Numbered from the stretch's first letter, positions 17,530-26,331 are shown. The stretch is DNA of 64,000 nucleotides from CAVXSP01 sp963764505 (GCA_963764505.1 CAVXSP010000001.1:3348001-3412000), one strand, 5' to 3'. Notes: generated from the letters alone by a model not told the origin. A program made the numbers and translations.

Positions 17530-19557
17530 TCATGACGTCACCCGGATCGCCACGAGCGACTGCACGCTGGCGTCGGTGGCTTTCGCGTCGATTTCGATGA
17601 CGTAGTCGCCCGGGGCCAGCGGGCCGAGGCTGACCTGCGCTTCGAACGTTCCATCGGGCAGACGGTTCGGCGCCGGGAAGTCGGCCATCTTCTTCCCCTG
17701 GCTGTTGAGCAGCCGGAGCGCGACGGTGGGGGCCGTGCCGCCGGGGCCGTAGGCCTGGAAGCGCAGCAGCAGCTGTTCGGTCCTGGAGAACTCGCGCGTG
17801 ACCGAGGGCACCGGCGACTCCGCGGCGCGGATCTGCTGGATGTCGCGGGCGGTCCGGCCGCGGTAGACGGCCGGCGTCGTGATGAGCGGGCCGACGGTCG
17901 TGTAGTCCGGCACGTCGACCGCCGTGTCCTCGTGGTCCACCCGGCGGCCTCTCGCGTTCTCCGCCACGATCTGCAGGCGCACGTCTCCAGGCGGCGCGTC
18001 GAAGACGATGCGGCCGGTCGGCGTCGGCGTCTGCGGATCGCGCGGCACGGCGCCGCGGAAGAGCACATCGCCCTGCGCCGAGGTGGCGGTCAGCTCGACG
18101 TGGTCGACGGCGTCGGGATCGTCGCCGCGCGAGGCGGCGGTGCCGACGCGCGGCGGCAGCGGCTCCCAGGCGAACGTGACGCTCGCCCGCCCCTTGTCAC
18201 CGCGCTCCGAGCCGATCCACGTGCGGACCGCGTGATCGCGTCCCACGGCGAGCGAGCTGAGCGCGTTCTCGACGGCGATCGGCGTGCCTTCGCGCGGCGG
18301 CGCCGTCGCGCGCGCGGCGTCCTCCGCCGTGTACGCCCAGTAGCCCTTGCGCGCGCGCACCTCCAGGTCCTTGCGCTTCACGCGGACGTTGATCTCGTGA
18401 AACTTTCCGTCGCGCGGCGCCTCGGTGGAGGTGTAGCCGAGCAGGTAGTAGGCGTTCATGTCCGCCATCATCTTCTTGAGCTCGGGCAGCGGCTCGTTCC
18501 GGTTGACGATCGCCCGGCCGTCGGTGTTGGACGCCAGGATCTTCAGGGAGTCCTGCTGCTCGTTCAGATTGACGCGATCCGCCTCGAGCGTCGTCATGTC
18601 GTTGTTGACGGGCGAATCGAACGCCGCGAGCCCCCGGGGATCGAGCGTGTAGATGGACGTGTTGCTCCGGGACGCGGCGCTGAAGACGAGCTGCATCTCG
18701 CTCAGCACGTCCACCTGGTTGAAGAACCGCTGGCTCGTGGTCACGTCGGGCCGCTCGGTCGTGAAGAGCTGTCCCTTCGTGCGAATCCCGGCCGGCAGCG
18801 TCCCCGACAGCCCCTCGCTCACGTAGAGCACCTGTTTCTTGCCCTCGCGCAGCGTGCCCAGATACGTGGCCAGCCCCCGCAACGCGGTCAACGTCACCTG
18901 CCGCCGGATGAGCTCCTGCGCCTCCGGCGGATACTCCGCGTACTGCTCCTCGTACGGATTCGTCGGGACGTAGTTGTACTTCCGCCCGAGGAACTTCATG
19001 ACGGCCCCCGCCATCGCCTCGTGGTTGCGGGAGAAGGTGATCGCCGAGACGGGCGTGAGCGGATACATCAGCGCCACGAGGTCGTTCGGCGTGAGCTGGC
19101 CGATGAACTGCGCCAGCTGCTGGCGGATGACGAGGGAGTTGCCGACCCGGACGTGGTAGTCGTCGAGGAAGATCACCAGGATCCGGACGTCGTCGCGCGC
19201 GGTCTCCCGCTGCTGCTGATCCATCGACGTGATGTCGTGGACGAAGGAGGACGAGGCCTGGGCGTCGTGGTCGATCTCGATGAGCTTGAACGACTGGATC
19301 GCCTGCGGCTTCTTGTTCTCGGTGATCTCGAAGTCCTCGGGCTTGAGGTCGAGCACGGGCCGCCCGTCCCTGTCGGTGACGATCGCGTCGACGGTGACGG
19401 CGTCGATGCGGCTGCGGAACGTCGGGGCCTGCCCGTCCGGCCCCGGCGCGGCCTGGCCGGCATCGGGCGGGGCGGGGGCCTGCGGTTGCCGGGCCAGCAC
19501 GGACACCACCGCAAGCGCCAGCGAGCCGATCGCGACGGAGAGCACGCGAGCACGCAT
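17530..19557 (-). CDS. Secreted VWFA-related acidobacterial protein
   Basis: 675 aa from ATG 19557, which follows a GAAAGGGG ribosome site; the longer open frame upstream is not supported. Signal peptide (VLSVAIGSLALAVVSVLARQ), a Pro/Gln-rich linker, then the acidobacterial VWFA-related module (TVDAIVTDRDGRPVLDLKPE and DFEITENKKPQ), with a von Willebrand A-like fold whose MIDAS is altered (VILVIFLDDYHVR-type DD in place of DxSxS). Residues about 450-675 are beta-rich and Ig-like. Such proteins are abundant and uncharacterised in this phylum. Divergent from the acyl-CoA dehydrogenase at 19592 with only a 34-nt spacer. Confidence 0.85.
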   Translation of the reverse strand: MRARVLSVAIGSLALAVVSVLARQPQAPAPPDAGQAAPGPDGQAPTFRSRIDAVTVDAIVTDRDGRPVLDLKPEDFEITENKKPQAIQSFKLIEIDHDAQASSSFVHDITSMDQQQRETARDDVRILVIFLDDYHVRVGNSLVIRQQLAQFIGQLTPNDLVALMYPLTPVSAITFSRNHEAMAGAVMKFLGRKYNYVPTNPYEEQYAEYPPEAQELIRRQVTLTALRGLATYLGTLREGKKQVLYVSEGLSGTLPAGIRTKGQLFTTERPDVTTSQRFFNQVDVLSEMQLVFSAASRSNTSIYTLDPRGLAAFDSPVNNDMTTLEADRVNLNEQQDSLKILASNTDGRAIVNRNEPLPELKKMMADMNAYYLLGYTSTEAPRDGKFHEINVRVKRKDLEVRARKGYWAYTAEDAARATAPPREGTPIAVENALSSLAVGRDHAVRTWIGSERGDKGRASVTFAWEPLPPRVGTAASRGDDPDAVDHVELTATSAQGDVLFRGAVPRDPQTPTPTGRIVFDAPPGDVRLQIVAENARGRRVDHEDTAVDVPDYTTVGPLITTPAVYRGRTARDIQQIRAAESPVPSVTREFSRTEQLLLRFQAYGPGGTAPTVALRLLNSQGKKMADFPAPNRLPDGTFEAQVSLGPLAPGDYVIEIDAKATDASVQSLVAIRVTS

Positions 19558-19591
19558 GAGTGACCCCTTTCCCGAATGATAACATCGCACG

Positions 19592-20749
19592 ATGGCGCCT
19601 CCGGCCGGCGCGGGCCTGACGCAACTGGCCGACGAGGAGCGTCTGCTGCGCGACAGCGTTCGTTCCTTCGCCGAGGCGCACATCCGCCCGCGCGTCCGGG
19701 AGATGGACGACGCCGGGGCCATTCCCCGCCCGCTGATCGATGCGCTCTTCGACCTGGGAATCATGGGCATCGAGGTCCCGGAGCGGTTCGGCGGCGCCGG
19801 AGGCACGTTCTTCCAGTCGATCCTGACGATCGAGGAGCTCTCGCGCGTCGACCCCGCGATTGGCGTCCTGGTGGACGTGCAGAACACCCTGGTGGTCAAC
19901 GCGATCGTCCGGTGGGGCCGACCCGAGGTCCAGGCGCGCGTGCTGCCGCGGCTCGCGACGGCGAGCGTCGGCGCCTACGCGCTGTCGGAGGCCGGCTCCG
20001 GCAGCGATGCGTTCGCCCTCGAGACGCGCGCGCGCGAACAGGCCGACGGCTTCGTCCTGACGGGCCGCAAGCTCTGGATCACGAACGCGCACGAGGCCGA
20101 CCTCTTCATCGTGTTCGCGACCGTCGATCCGGATGCCGGCCATCGGGGCATCACGGCGTTCCTGGTCGAGCGCAGCGCGCCGGGCCTCCACGTCACGCGG
20201 AAGGAGGACAAGCTCGGCATCCGCGCGTCGAGCACGTGCGAAGTCGCGCTCGACGAGTGCCGCGTCGAGCGCGACGCCGTGCTCGGCGAGATCGGCCGGG
20301 GCTACAAGGTCGCGATGGAGACCTTGAACGAAGGCCGGATCGGCATCGGCGCGCAGATGCTCGGCCTCGCGGAAGGCGCGCTGGCGCACGCCGTGCGCTA
20401 CACGAAGGAGCGCCACCAGTTCGGCCGGGCCGTCGCCGAGTTCCAGGGCGTCCAGTTCCAGCTCGCCCGTGCCGCGACCGAAATCGAGGCGGCGCGACTG
20501 CTCGTCTACAACGCCGCCCGGCGCCGCGACGCCGGTGAGCCGTTGCTCACCGAGTCGGCGATGTGCAAGCTGTTCGCCTCCGAAGTCGCCGAACGCGTGG
20601 CGTCGCTCGCCGTCAATCTCTTCGGCGGCTGCGGGTTCGTCAAGGACTACCCCGTCGAGAAACTCTATCGCGACGCGAAGATCGGGCAGATCTACGAGGG
20701 CACGTCCAACCTGTTGCTGCAGACGATTGCGAAGCAGATGCTCGCGTAG
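19592..20749 (+). CDS. Acyl-CoA dehydrogenase, short/branched-chain type
   Basis: 385 aa. Flavin- and substrate-binding motifs in order: YALSEAGSGSDA (about 130), KLWITNAHEADLF (about 155), KLGIRASSTCEV (about 210), and the catalytic Glu E369 in IYEGTSNLLLQTIAKQ. ASN/TSN-LLLQ after the catalytic Glu resembles short/branched-chain (2-methylbutyryl) acyl-CoA dehydrogenases. Introduces an alpha-beta double bond and passes electrons to ETF. Convergent with a second acyl-CoA dehydrogenase (5-nt gap) and close to the B12 mutase, consistent with branched-chain acyl-CoA breakdown. Confidence 0.9.
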   Translation: MAPPAGAGLTQLADEERLLRDSVRSFAEAHIRPRVREMDDAGAIPRPLIDALFDLGIMGIEVPERFGGAGGTFFQSILTIEELSRVDPAIGVLVDVQNTLVVNAIVRWGRPEVQARVLPRLATASVGAYALSEAGSGSDAFALETRAREQADGFVLTGRKLWITNAHEADLFIVFATVDPDAGHRGITAFLVERSAPGLHVTRKEDKLGIRASSTCEVALDECRVERDAVLGEIGRGYKVAMETLNEGRIGIGAQMLGLAEGALAHAVRYTKERHQFGRAVAEFQGVQFQLARAATEIEAARLLVYNAARRRDAGEPLLTESAMCKLFASEVAERVASLAVNLFGGCGFVKDYPVEKLYRDAKIGQIYEGTSNLLLQTIAKQMLA

Positions 20750-20754
20750 CGGGT

Positions 20755-21903
20755 TCAGCCCCCTACGATGGACCTCGCAATGATGAGCCGCTGCACTTCG
20801 GAAGTCCCCTGATAGATCTCCGCCGCGCGGATGTCCCGGAAGAGTCTCTCGATCGTCGAACCGCGCCGGTATCCTTCCGAGGCGAGGATCTGCATGGCCC
20901 GGTCGGCGGCCCGGTGCGCGGCCTCCGACGCCTGCAGCTTCGCCATGGCCGCCTCGACGACGGCGTGCGGCGCGCGGTCCATCGCGTCGGCGGCGTTCCA
21001 CGTGAGCATCCGCGCGGCGTCGAGCTCGGTCGCGATGTCGGCCAGCTGGAACTGAATCGCCTGGAACACCGCGATCGGGTGGCCGAACGCCTGCCGCCGT
21101 CGCGAGTAACCGAGCGCCTCCTGGAGCGCGGCGCGCCCGACGCCGAGCGCCTGCGCCGCAATCGCGACGCGGCCGCCCTCGAGCGCCCGCCGCGCCAGCG
21201 CGAAGCCTTCATCGCGGCGGCCCAGGAGACCGGACTCGGGCACGAAGACATCGTCGAACCGGAGGTTCAAACAGCCGAGCCCGCGCACGCCGAGCGAGTC
21301 GGGGGCAGGCGCTCGCTCGATCCCCTGAGCGTCGCGGGGCACGAGGAACGCGCTGATCCCGCGGCCGCCTTCACCCGGCCGCGTGGCGGCGAACACAATC
21401 GTCACGTCGGCCACCTCGGCGTTCGTGACCCAGACCTTCGTGCCGCGCAGCCGGTAGCCGCCGTCGACGGCGAGCGCCACCGTCTCCTGGTGGGCCGCGT
21501 CGGATCCGGATTGCGGCTCCGCGAGCGCAAAGGCGCCAATCGCCCTGCCGTCGGCGAGCGGCGCCAGCCAGCGCGCCCGCTGCTCGGCGCTGCCGAACTC
21601 CTGGATCGGTTCGACGACGAGCGAGTTGTGGACCGAGAGGATGACGGCCAGCGTCGCGCTCGCCGCGGCCAGCTCTTCGATGACCGCCGCGTAGGTGACG
21701 CAGTCCCGGCCGGCGCCGCCGAACTCGGGACGGATCCTGACGGCAAGCAGCCCGAGCGCGGCCGCCTCGCTCACCAGTCGGCGCGGGAATGCGCCGGTGC
21801 GATCGATCTCGGCCGCGCGCGTCGCGACGCGGGATCGGGCGAACTCCGCCGCGGCGTCGACGAAACGCGTCTGATCCACCGAGAGCGCGAAGTCCATCCG
21901 CAC
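20755..21903 (-). CDS. Acyl-CoA dehydrogenase family protein with Gln at the catalytic-Glu position
   Basis: 382 aa, complete fold: FALAEPQSGSDAA, KVWVTNAEVADVT, LGVRGLGCLNLRF and RRRQAFGHPIAVFQAIQFQL. The C-terminal active-site loop reads EIYQGTSEVQRLIIAR, so residue 365 is Gln (codon CAG) where most short- and medium-chain enzymes have Glu. No Glu is present at the alternative isovaleryl-CoA dehydrogenase position in helix G (LEGGRVAIAAQALG). The enzyme may use another base, be slow, or have a different role. Convergent with the standard enzyme at 19592. Confidence 0.88.
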   Translation of the reverse strand: MRMDFALSVDQTRFVDAAAEFARSRVATRAAEIDRTGAFPRRLVSEAAALGLLAVRIRPEFGGAGRDCVTYAAVIEELAAASATLAVILSVHNSLVVEPIQEFGSAEQRARWLAPLADGRAIGAFALAEPQSGSDAAHQETVALAVDGGYRLRGTKVWVTNAEVADVTIVFAATRPGEGGRGISAFLVPRDAQGIERAPAPDSLGVRGLGCLNLRFDDVFVPESGLLGRRDEGFALARRALEGGRVAIAAQALGVGRAALQEALGYSRRRQAFGHPIAVFQAIQFQLADIATELDAARMLTWNAADAMDRAPHAVVEAAMAKLQASEAAHRAADRAMQILASEGYRRGSTIERLFRDIRAAEIYQGTSEVQRLIIARSIVGG

Positions 21904-21963
21904 ATTTCATCACGAAGTGGACGAACTCGAGAGCACCCCGGACGTGCTCCAGCGATCGGACGC

Positions 21964-22458
21964 TCAGGGCACGACGATCTCCGCAAAGGCGGACCGAATC
22001 CGCGACCCGGTCTGCGTCAGCTCCTCCGGGAGCACGCGCGTCTCCCCGACGATGCTCATGAAGTTGGTGTCGCCGTTCCAGCGAGGCACCACGTGCATGT
22101 GGAGATGATCGAGCACGCCGGCGCCGGCGGGCTTGCCGAGATTCAATCCCATGTTGAAGCCGTGCGGATCGTAGGCGAGCGTGAGGACGCGTTCGGCGGC
22201 CTGCGTGAGCTGCCCGAACTCGGCGAGCTCGTCCTGGCCGAGATTGACGAGCCGGCCGACGTGCCGGTTGGGCACGATCATCAGATGACCGTTGTTGTAC
22301 GGGAACTTGTTCAGGATGACGAAGCAGGTGCGGCCGCGGTGCACGATCAGCGGCTCGGTGTCCATCCGCGCCAGCGCGTCACAGAAGATGCAGCCACCCA
22401 CGCCCTTGCTGGCTCCGATCACATAGGACAGACGCCAGGGCGTCCAGAGGCGGTCCAC
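21964..22458 (-). CDS. HIT-family nucleotide hydrolase/transferase
   Basis: 164 aa. Starts with DRLWTPWRLSYV and a Cys pair GGCIFC typical of Ap4A phosphorylase-like HIT proteins. The histidine triad is H118-x-H120-x-H122 in LDHLHMHVVPRW. Acts on the alpha-phosphate of adenylylated or dinucleoside polyphosphate substrates (ATP adenylyltransferase/Ap4A phosphorylase branch, as in mycobacterial homologues). It follows the HU/IHF gene on the same strand with a 4-nt gap. Confidence 0.88.
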   Translation of the reverse strand: MDRLWTPWRLSYVIGASKGVGGCIFCDALARMDTEPLIVHRGRTCFVILNKFPYNNGHLMIVPNRHVGRLVNLGQDELAEFGQLTQAAERVLTLAYDPHGFNMGLNLGKPAGAGVLDHLHMHVVPRWNGDTNFMSIVGETRVLPEELTQTGSRIRSAFAEIVVP

Positions 22459-22462
22459 GGAT

Positions 22463-22783
22463 TCACAACGAGGCGATGGGGTCGCCGTCGGCCCCGGCCT
22501 CCTCGATCGCCCTGTTGATCAGGTCCTTCAGCTCCTTGCCCGGCTTGAAGTACGGCACCTTCTTGGGCGGCACGTCGACCTTGTCCCCCGTCTTCGGATT
22601 CCGGCCCTTGCGCGGCTCGCGCTGACGGAGCCGGAAGCTGCCGAACCCCCGCAACTCGATCTTCTCGCCCCGATGCAGCGCGTCCACGATGCTCTTGAAG
22701 ACGGTGTCGACGATGACCTCCGAGTCCTTCTTGGTGAGGTCGGAGACCCGCGAGACTTCCTCTACGAGTTCGGCTTTGGTCAT
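22463..22783 (-). CDS. HU/IHF-family DNA-binding protein (IHF-like)
   Basis: 106 aa from ATG 22783. MTKAELVEEVSRVSDLTKK opens the helical dimer body; the DNA-wrapping arm has RGFGSFRLRQREPRKGRNPK and the intercalating-Pro segment PKTGDKVDVP; a short acidic tail (EEAGADGDP) extends past the usual 90-95 residues. Nucleoid architecture and DNA bending. Located right after rpsA, the same order as rpsA-ihfB in many proteobacteria, which favours an IHF-beta-like role; a homodimeric HU is equally possible in this phylum. A 24-bp inverted repeat lies upstream. Confidence 0.88.
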   Translation of the reverse strand: MTKAELVEEVSRVSDLTKKDSEVIVDTVFKSIVDALHRGEKIELRGFGSFRLRQREPRKGRNPKTGDKVDVPPKKVPYFKPGKELKDLINRAIEEAGADGDPIASL

Positions 22784-22808
22784 AGACGAGGGCTGCGGGC
22801 TCTGGACG

Positions 22809-22864
22809 CTGGGCTCTGGGCTCTGGGCTTCGGGCGACATCGAAGCCCAGAGCCCAGAGCCCAG
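22809..22864. repeat. 24-bp perfect inverted repeat built from GGGCTCT units
   Basis: Arms 22809-22832 and 22841-22864 are exact complements with an 8-nt loop (GGCGACAT). Both arms are made of direct GGGCTCT (AGAGCCC) units, and further units flank them on each side (22794-22806, 22865-22881). It occupies the gap between rpsA and the HU/IHF gene and could act as an attenuator or RNA-processing hairpin. No T-tract follows. Confidence 0.9.
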
Positions 22865-22884
22865 AGCCCGAAGCCCAGAGCCCT

Positions 22885-24639
22885 TTACTTCAGATGCTTG
22901 AAGTGATCCCCCAGCGTCACCTCCGGGCGGCCGGACGATTCGGTGTAGGCCTCCCAGTCGGCCCGGTACTCCTGATCCTTCAGGGCGCGAATGCTGAGCC
23001 CGATCTTCCGCTCCTCGGGCACCAGCCGGATGATCTTCATCTGATAGGTCTCTCCGGTCCGGAGCTCGAGCTTCTCGCCGCCCTGCGAGGAGTCGAACTC
23101 CGAGACGTGGATCAGCCCCTCGATGCCGTCGGCCAGCTCGACGAACGCGCCGAAGTTGGTCAACCGGACCACCTTGCCCTCGACGATGTCGCCGACGTGG
23201 TGCGCGTCGAAGAACTCCTTCCAGATCCCGGTCTGCAGCTGCTTCAGGCCGAGCGACAGCCGCTGGTTCTCGGCGTCGATGCTGAGCACCTGCGCTTCGA
23301 CGACGTCCCCCTTCTTGAGCACCTCCGAGGGGTGCTTCACCTTGCTCCAGGACATGTCGGAGATGTGGATGAGGCCGTCGATGCCCTCCTCCACCTCCAC
23401 GAACGCGCCGAACTCGGTCAGGTTCCGGACCTTGCCGGTGATCGTGCTGCCGACGGGGTACTTGTCCGCCAGCTCGTGCCAGGGGTTCGTCTCGACCTGC
23501 TTCAGGCCCAGGGAGATGCGGCGTGCGCCCGGGTCGACGCCGAGCACCATCGCCTCGACGGCGTCGCCCTGGTTGAGGATCTTCGACGGGTGCTTCACCC
23601 GCTTGCTCCACGACATCTCGGAGACGTGGATGAGCCCTTCGACGCCCGGCTCGAGCTCGATGAACGCGCCGTAGTCGGTGAGGCTGACGACCTTGCCGGA
23701 CACGCGCATGCCCACCGGATAGCGCTCGATGACGGCGTTCCACGGATCGGCGACGATCTGCTTGTGTCCGAGCGAGACGCGTTCGGTGGCCGGATCGTAC
23801 TTGAGGACGATCACGTCGAGCTCGTCGCCGACCTTGACGACCTCCGACGGATGCGTCACGCGGCCCCAGGACATGTCCGTGATGTGCAGCAGCCCGTCGA
23901 TGCCGCCCAGGTCGATGAACGCCCCGTAGTCGGTGAGATTCTTGACGGTGCCGCGCAGCACCTTCCCCTCCGACAGCGTGTCGAGCGTGATCTTCTTCTT
24001 CTCGGCATTCTCCTCTTCGAGCAGGACCTTGCGCGAGAGCACGATGTTGCCGCGCTTCTTGTTGACCTTGATGACGCGCATGCGCAGCTCCTGGCCCTTC
24101 AGGGCGTCGAGGTTGCGCACGGGGCGGACGTCGATCTGCGATCCCGGCAGGAACGCCCGGACGCCGATATCCACCGCCAGCCCGCCTTTGATCCGCTCGA
24201 TGACGCGGCCGATGACGACCTTCCGTTCCTGGTAGGCCTTCTCGACCTCGTCCCAGATCTTCATCTTCTCGGCCTTCTCGCGGGAGAGGACGACGTATCC
24301 CTCGCGATCCTCGGTGCGCTCGAGCAGCACGTCGACGCTGTCGCCAGGCTGCGCCATCACCTGGCCGCTCTCGTCGAGGAACTCCTCGATCGGGATGAGG
24401 CCTTCCGACTTGAAACCGACATCGACAATGACCTCGGTCGGCGTGACTTTGACGACCGTGCCCTTGACGACTTCGCCTTCCGCGATGTTGCGGAAGCTGG
24501 TATCGTAAAAGTCCGCCAGGCGCGCGTATTCCTGCGGATCCATCTCTTCGCCGTCGCGGGAGGAGGAGAATGTTGAAAAGCCCTTCAGGGTCTTCGTGCC
24601 TCCTTGTCGAAGCTGGGTTCTCTTTGACTCATCTGTCAT
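22885..24639 (-). CDS. rpsA: 30S ribosomal protein S1
   Basis: 584 aa from ATG 24639, which has a GAGGAGG ribosome site 12 nt upstream; a GTG at 24660 would swallow that site. Six S1 RNA-binding repeats follow an N-terminal extension of about 50 residues: repeats begin near VVKGTVVKVTP, VIGRVIERIKGG, VLRGTVKNLTDYGAFIDLGG, VSGKVVSLTDYGAFIEL, ITGKVRNLTEFGAFVEVEEG and VEGKVVRLTNFGAFVEL. Binds mRNA and the 30S subunit to promote initiation. Located upstream of HU/IHF on the same strand, driven by the promoter at 24736-24764. Confidence 0.95.
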   Translation of the reverse strand: MTDESKRTQLRQGGTKTLKGFSTFSSSRDGEEMDPQEYARLADFYDTSFRNIAEGEVVKGTVVKVTPTEVIVDVGFKSEGLIPIEEFLDESGQVMAQPGDSVDVLLERTEDREGYVVLSREKAEKMKIWDEVEKAYQERKVVIGRVIERIKGGLAVDIGVRAFLPGSQIDVRPVRNLDALKGQELRMRVIKVNKKRGNIVLSRKVLLEEENAEKKKITLDTLSEGKVLRGTVKNLTDYGAFIDLGGIDGLLHITDMSWGRVTHPSEVVKVGDELDVIVLKYDPATERVSLGHKQIVADPWNAVIERYPVGMRVSGKVVSLTDYGAFIELEPGVEGLIHVSEMSWSKRVKHPSKILNQGDAVEAMVLGVDPGARRISLGLKQVETNPWHELADKYPVGSTITGKVRNLTEFGAFVEVEEGIDGLIHISDMSWSKVKHPSEVLKKGDVVEAQVLSIDAENQRLSLGLKQLQTGIWKEFFDAHHVGDIVEGKVVRLTNFGAFVELADGIEGLIHVSEFDSSQGGEKLELRTGETYQMKIIRLVPEERKIGLSIRALKDQEYRADWEAYTESSGRPEVTLGDHFKHLK

Positions 24640-24735
24640 CGCGTTCAAGGGCCTCCTCACGCACGAGCGTGCTGCGCCGGGTCGAAGCGCCGGCGCGCGC
24701 TAGATTCGCTTCGCAACGGGTGCGATAAGCATTTT

Positions 24736-24764
24736 ATTATCCGGTACTTACGACCCCCGGTCAA
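24736..24764 (-). promoter_or_regulatory. Sigma-70-type promoter for rpsA
   Basis: On the minus strand: -35 TTGACC (24759-24764), exactly 17-bp spacer, -10 GATAAT (24736-24741). This is an AT-rich island in very GC-rich DNA and points toward rpsA, leaving a leader of roughly 90 nt. Confidence 0.7.
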
Positions 24765-24787
24765 CCAACGCGGCAAGGAGGACGGTG

Positions 24788-25471
24788 ATGGCGAAGAAGA
24801 GACGGCCGGCAAGACGCTCCAAGACGCGCGGCCGCCGCGCCCCGGCAGCAAGACGCGCCCGGACGAAGAAGGCCCCGAAGGCGCGCCGGGCCGCCGTGCG
24901 GTCCCGCACCCGTCCCCGCGCCAAACCCCGGCCAAAGCCGCGGAAGCGCGCCGCGCGGCCGCGGTCCGCCGTCCGCTCGCGCGCCGCCGCCAACCCCAAG
25001 CCGCGCCGCCCAGCCGCCGGGCGCCGGAACGCGCCGCGAACGCCGCCCCGCGCCAGATCCGCCGCCCCGCCCGCGCTGCGGATCGAGCGGACGCGCCGGA
25101 AGCTCGCCGACGTCGAGCGCCTCGAGCCCGCACGGGATCAGCCGCGTGATCCGATGATGGCGGCGGCCCGCTCGGGACATGACGAGATGCGCGCGCAGCT
25201 CCGGCATCACACCGCGGCCAGCCCGAAGCTCACCGCCGGCGACATCGACGCGGATTGGCAGGACGCGTACGCCGTCGGCGACGAAGCGCCGGGCGGCGAC
25301 AATCCGACACCCGATCAGGACCGGGTCGACGACATCGGCCGCGCGCTCGGCGTCCAGTACCAGGACAATCAGGAGCTCCAGGGCGGAGAGGAAATCACCG
25401 AACGGGACCAGAAGCGCTGGGAGCTCGATCCGGCGTCATCGGACGACTGGCCGCACAAGGACAAGGAATGA
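24788..25471 (+). CDS. DUF6335-like protein with histone-H1-like basic N-terminus
   Basis: 227 aa from ATG 24788; AAGGAGG sits 6 nt upstream, which suits this ATG better than the GTG three bases earlier. Residues 1-95 are almost wholly Lys, Arg, Ala and Pro (AKPRPKPRKRAARPRSAV), like H1/AlgR3-type DNA-binding tails. Residues about 145-227 hold the conserved block LTAGDIDADWQDAYAVGDEA, GGDNPTPDQDRVDDIGRALG and KRWELDPASSDDW, which I recognise as the DUF6335 pattern known from cyanobacteria. Function unknown; nucleic-acid binding is inferred from charge. Divergent from rpsA. Confidence 0.75.
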   Translation: MAKKRRPARRSKTRGRRAPAARRARTKKAPKARRAAVRSRTRPRAKPRPKPRKRAARPRSAVRSRAAANPKPRRPAAGRRNAPRTPPRARSAAPPALRIERTRRKLADVERLEPARDQPRDPMMAAARSGHDEMRAQLRHHTAASPKLTAGDIDADWQDAYAVGDEAPGGDNPTPDQDRVDDIGRALGVQYQDNQELQGGEEITERDQKRWELDPASSDDWPHKDKE

Positions 25472-25479
25472 ACGAGGGA

Positions 25480-25521
25480 GGGCAATCGGGCCCAGGTATC
25501 GGAAGGGACGACCGATTGCCC
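25480..25521. terminator. Inverted repeat between convergent genes
   Basis: GGGCAATCGG (25480-25489) and CCGATTGCCC (25512-25521) are exact complements separated by 22 nt, in the gap between the DUF6335 gene and cmk. Likely a bidirectional transcription barrier; there is no T-tract. Confidence 0.55.
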
Positions 25522-25529
25522 ACACTCCA

Positions 25530-26216
25530 TTACCCGTTGCCGATGACCCGCCGCCCCGCCACCTTGTCCTCCACGATCCCGATGACGCGCGCGACGACCT
25601 GCTCGATGGTGAGCTCCGTCGTATCGATGTAGACCGCGTCGGCGGCGCGCGTCAGCGGCGAGACGGCGCGCGTGCGATCGGCGCGGTCGCGCGCGTCGAG
25701 CGCCTCCGCGACGGCGGCCGGCGCGTCGCGCGCCGCGGCGTGGGCCGGATCGCGCGCACGGCGTCGGGCGCGCTCCGCCGGCGAGGCATCGAGAAACACC
25801 TTCACATCGGCGTCCGGAAAGACCACCGTCCCGATGTCCCGGCCCTCCATGACGACCGAGGCAGCCGCGCCGTAGCGGCGCTGCCGCGCAACGAGCACCG
25901 TCCGGACGGCCGGATGGCGCGCGACGATCGCCGCGGCAGCGTCGATGGCCGGCGTTCGGATCGCCTGCGTGACGTCCTCGCCGTCGATCCGGATGCGCCC
26001 GTCGATCTCGAACACCGCCTGTTCGGCGATGCGCGCCACGCGCTCCGCGTCAGCCAGGTCGACCGACTGCTGCTGCGCTTTCCAAGCGACCGCTCGATAC
26101 ATCGCGCCGGTGTCCACGTGCGGAATACGGAGCCTGGCCGCGACCGTGCGCGCCACGGTGCCCTTCCCCGCGCCGGAGGGGCCGTCGATGGCGATGATGA
26201 GCGGAGGCGACGTCAT
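25530..26216 (-). CDS. cmk: Cytidylate kinase
   Basis: 228 aa from ATG 26216 (a longer frame upstream adds an unlikely tail). P-loop IAIDGPSGAGKGTVART (residues about 7-23), HVDTGAMYRAVAW, the CMP-binding segment MEGRDIGTVVFPDADVKVFL with the lid region RARRRARD. Phosphorylates CMP and dCMP. In many bacteria cmk is next to rpsA; here rpsA is about 900 nt away with the DUF6335 gene between. Confidence 0.93.
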   Translation of the reverse strand: MTSPPLIIAIDGPSGAGKGTVARTVAARLRIPHVDTGAMYRAVAWKAQQQSVDLADAERVARIAEQAVFEIDGRIRIDGEDVTQAIRTPAIDAAAAIVARHPAVRTVLVARQRRYGAAASVVMEGRDIGTVVFPDADVKVFLDASPAERARRRARDPAHAAARDAPAAVAEALDARDRADRTRAVSPLTRAADAVYIDTTELTIEQVVARVIGIVEDKVAGRRVIGNG

Positions 26217-26331
26217 GGCCTTCCCATTCTTGATCGGCTCCGGTGGAGACGGACCCGCCAGCCCGGGCGCCGACACGTCGTATTCCGGAGTTGTGAACGG
26301 GGAAGCCCGGGCCTATGATGCGACCCGACGC

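Noticed and set aside
22784..23743. Upstream extension of the HU/IHF frame
   Set aside because: It is a shifted frame through rpsA; the HU/IHF fold starts cleanly at the ATG at 22783.
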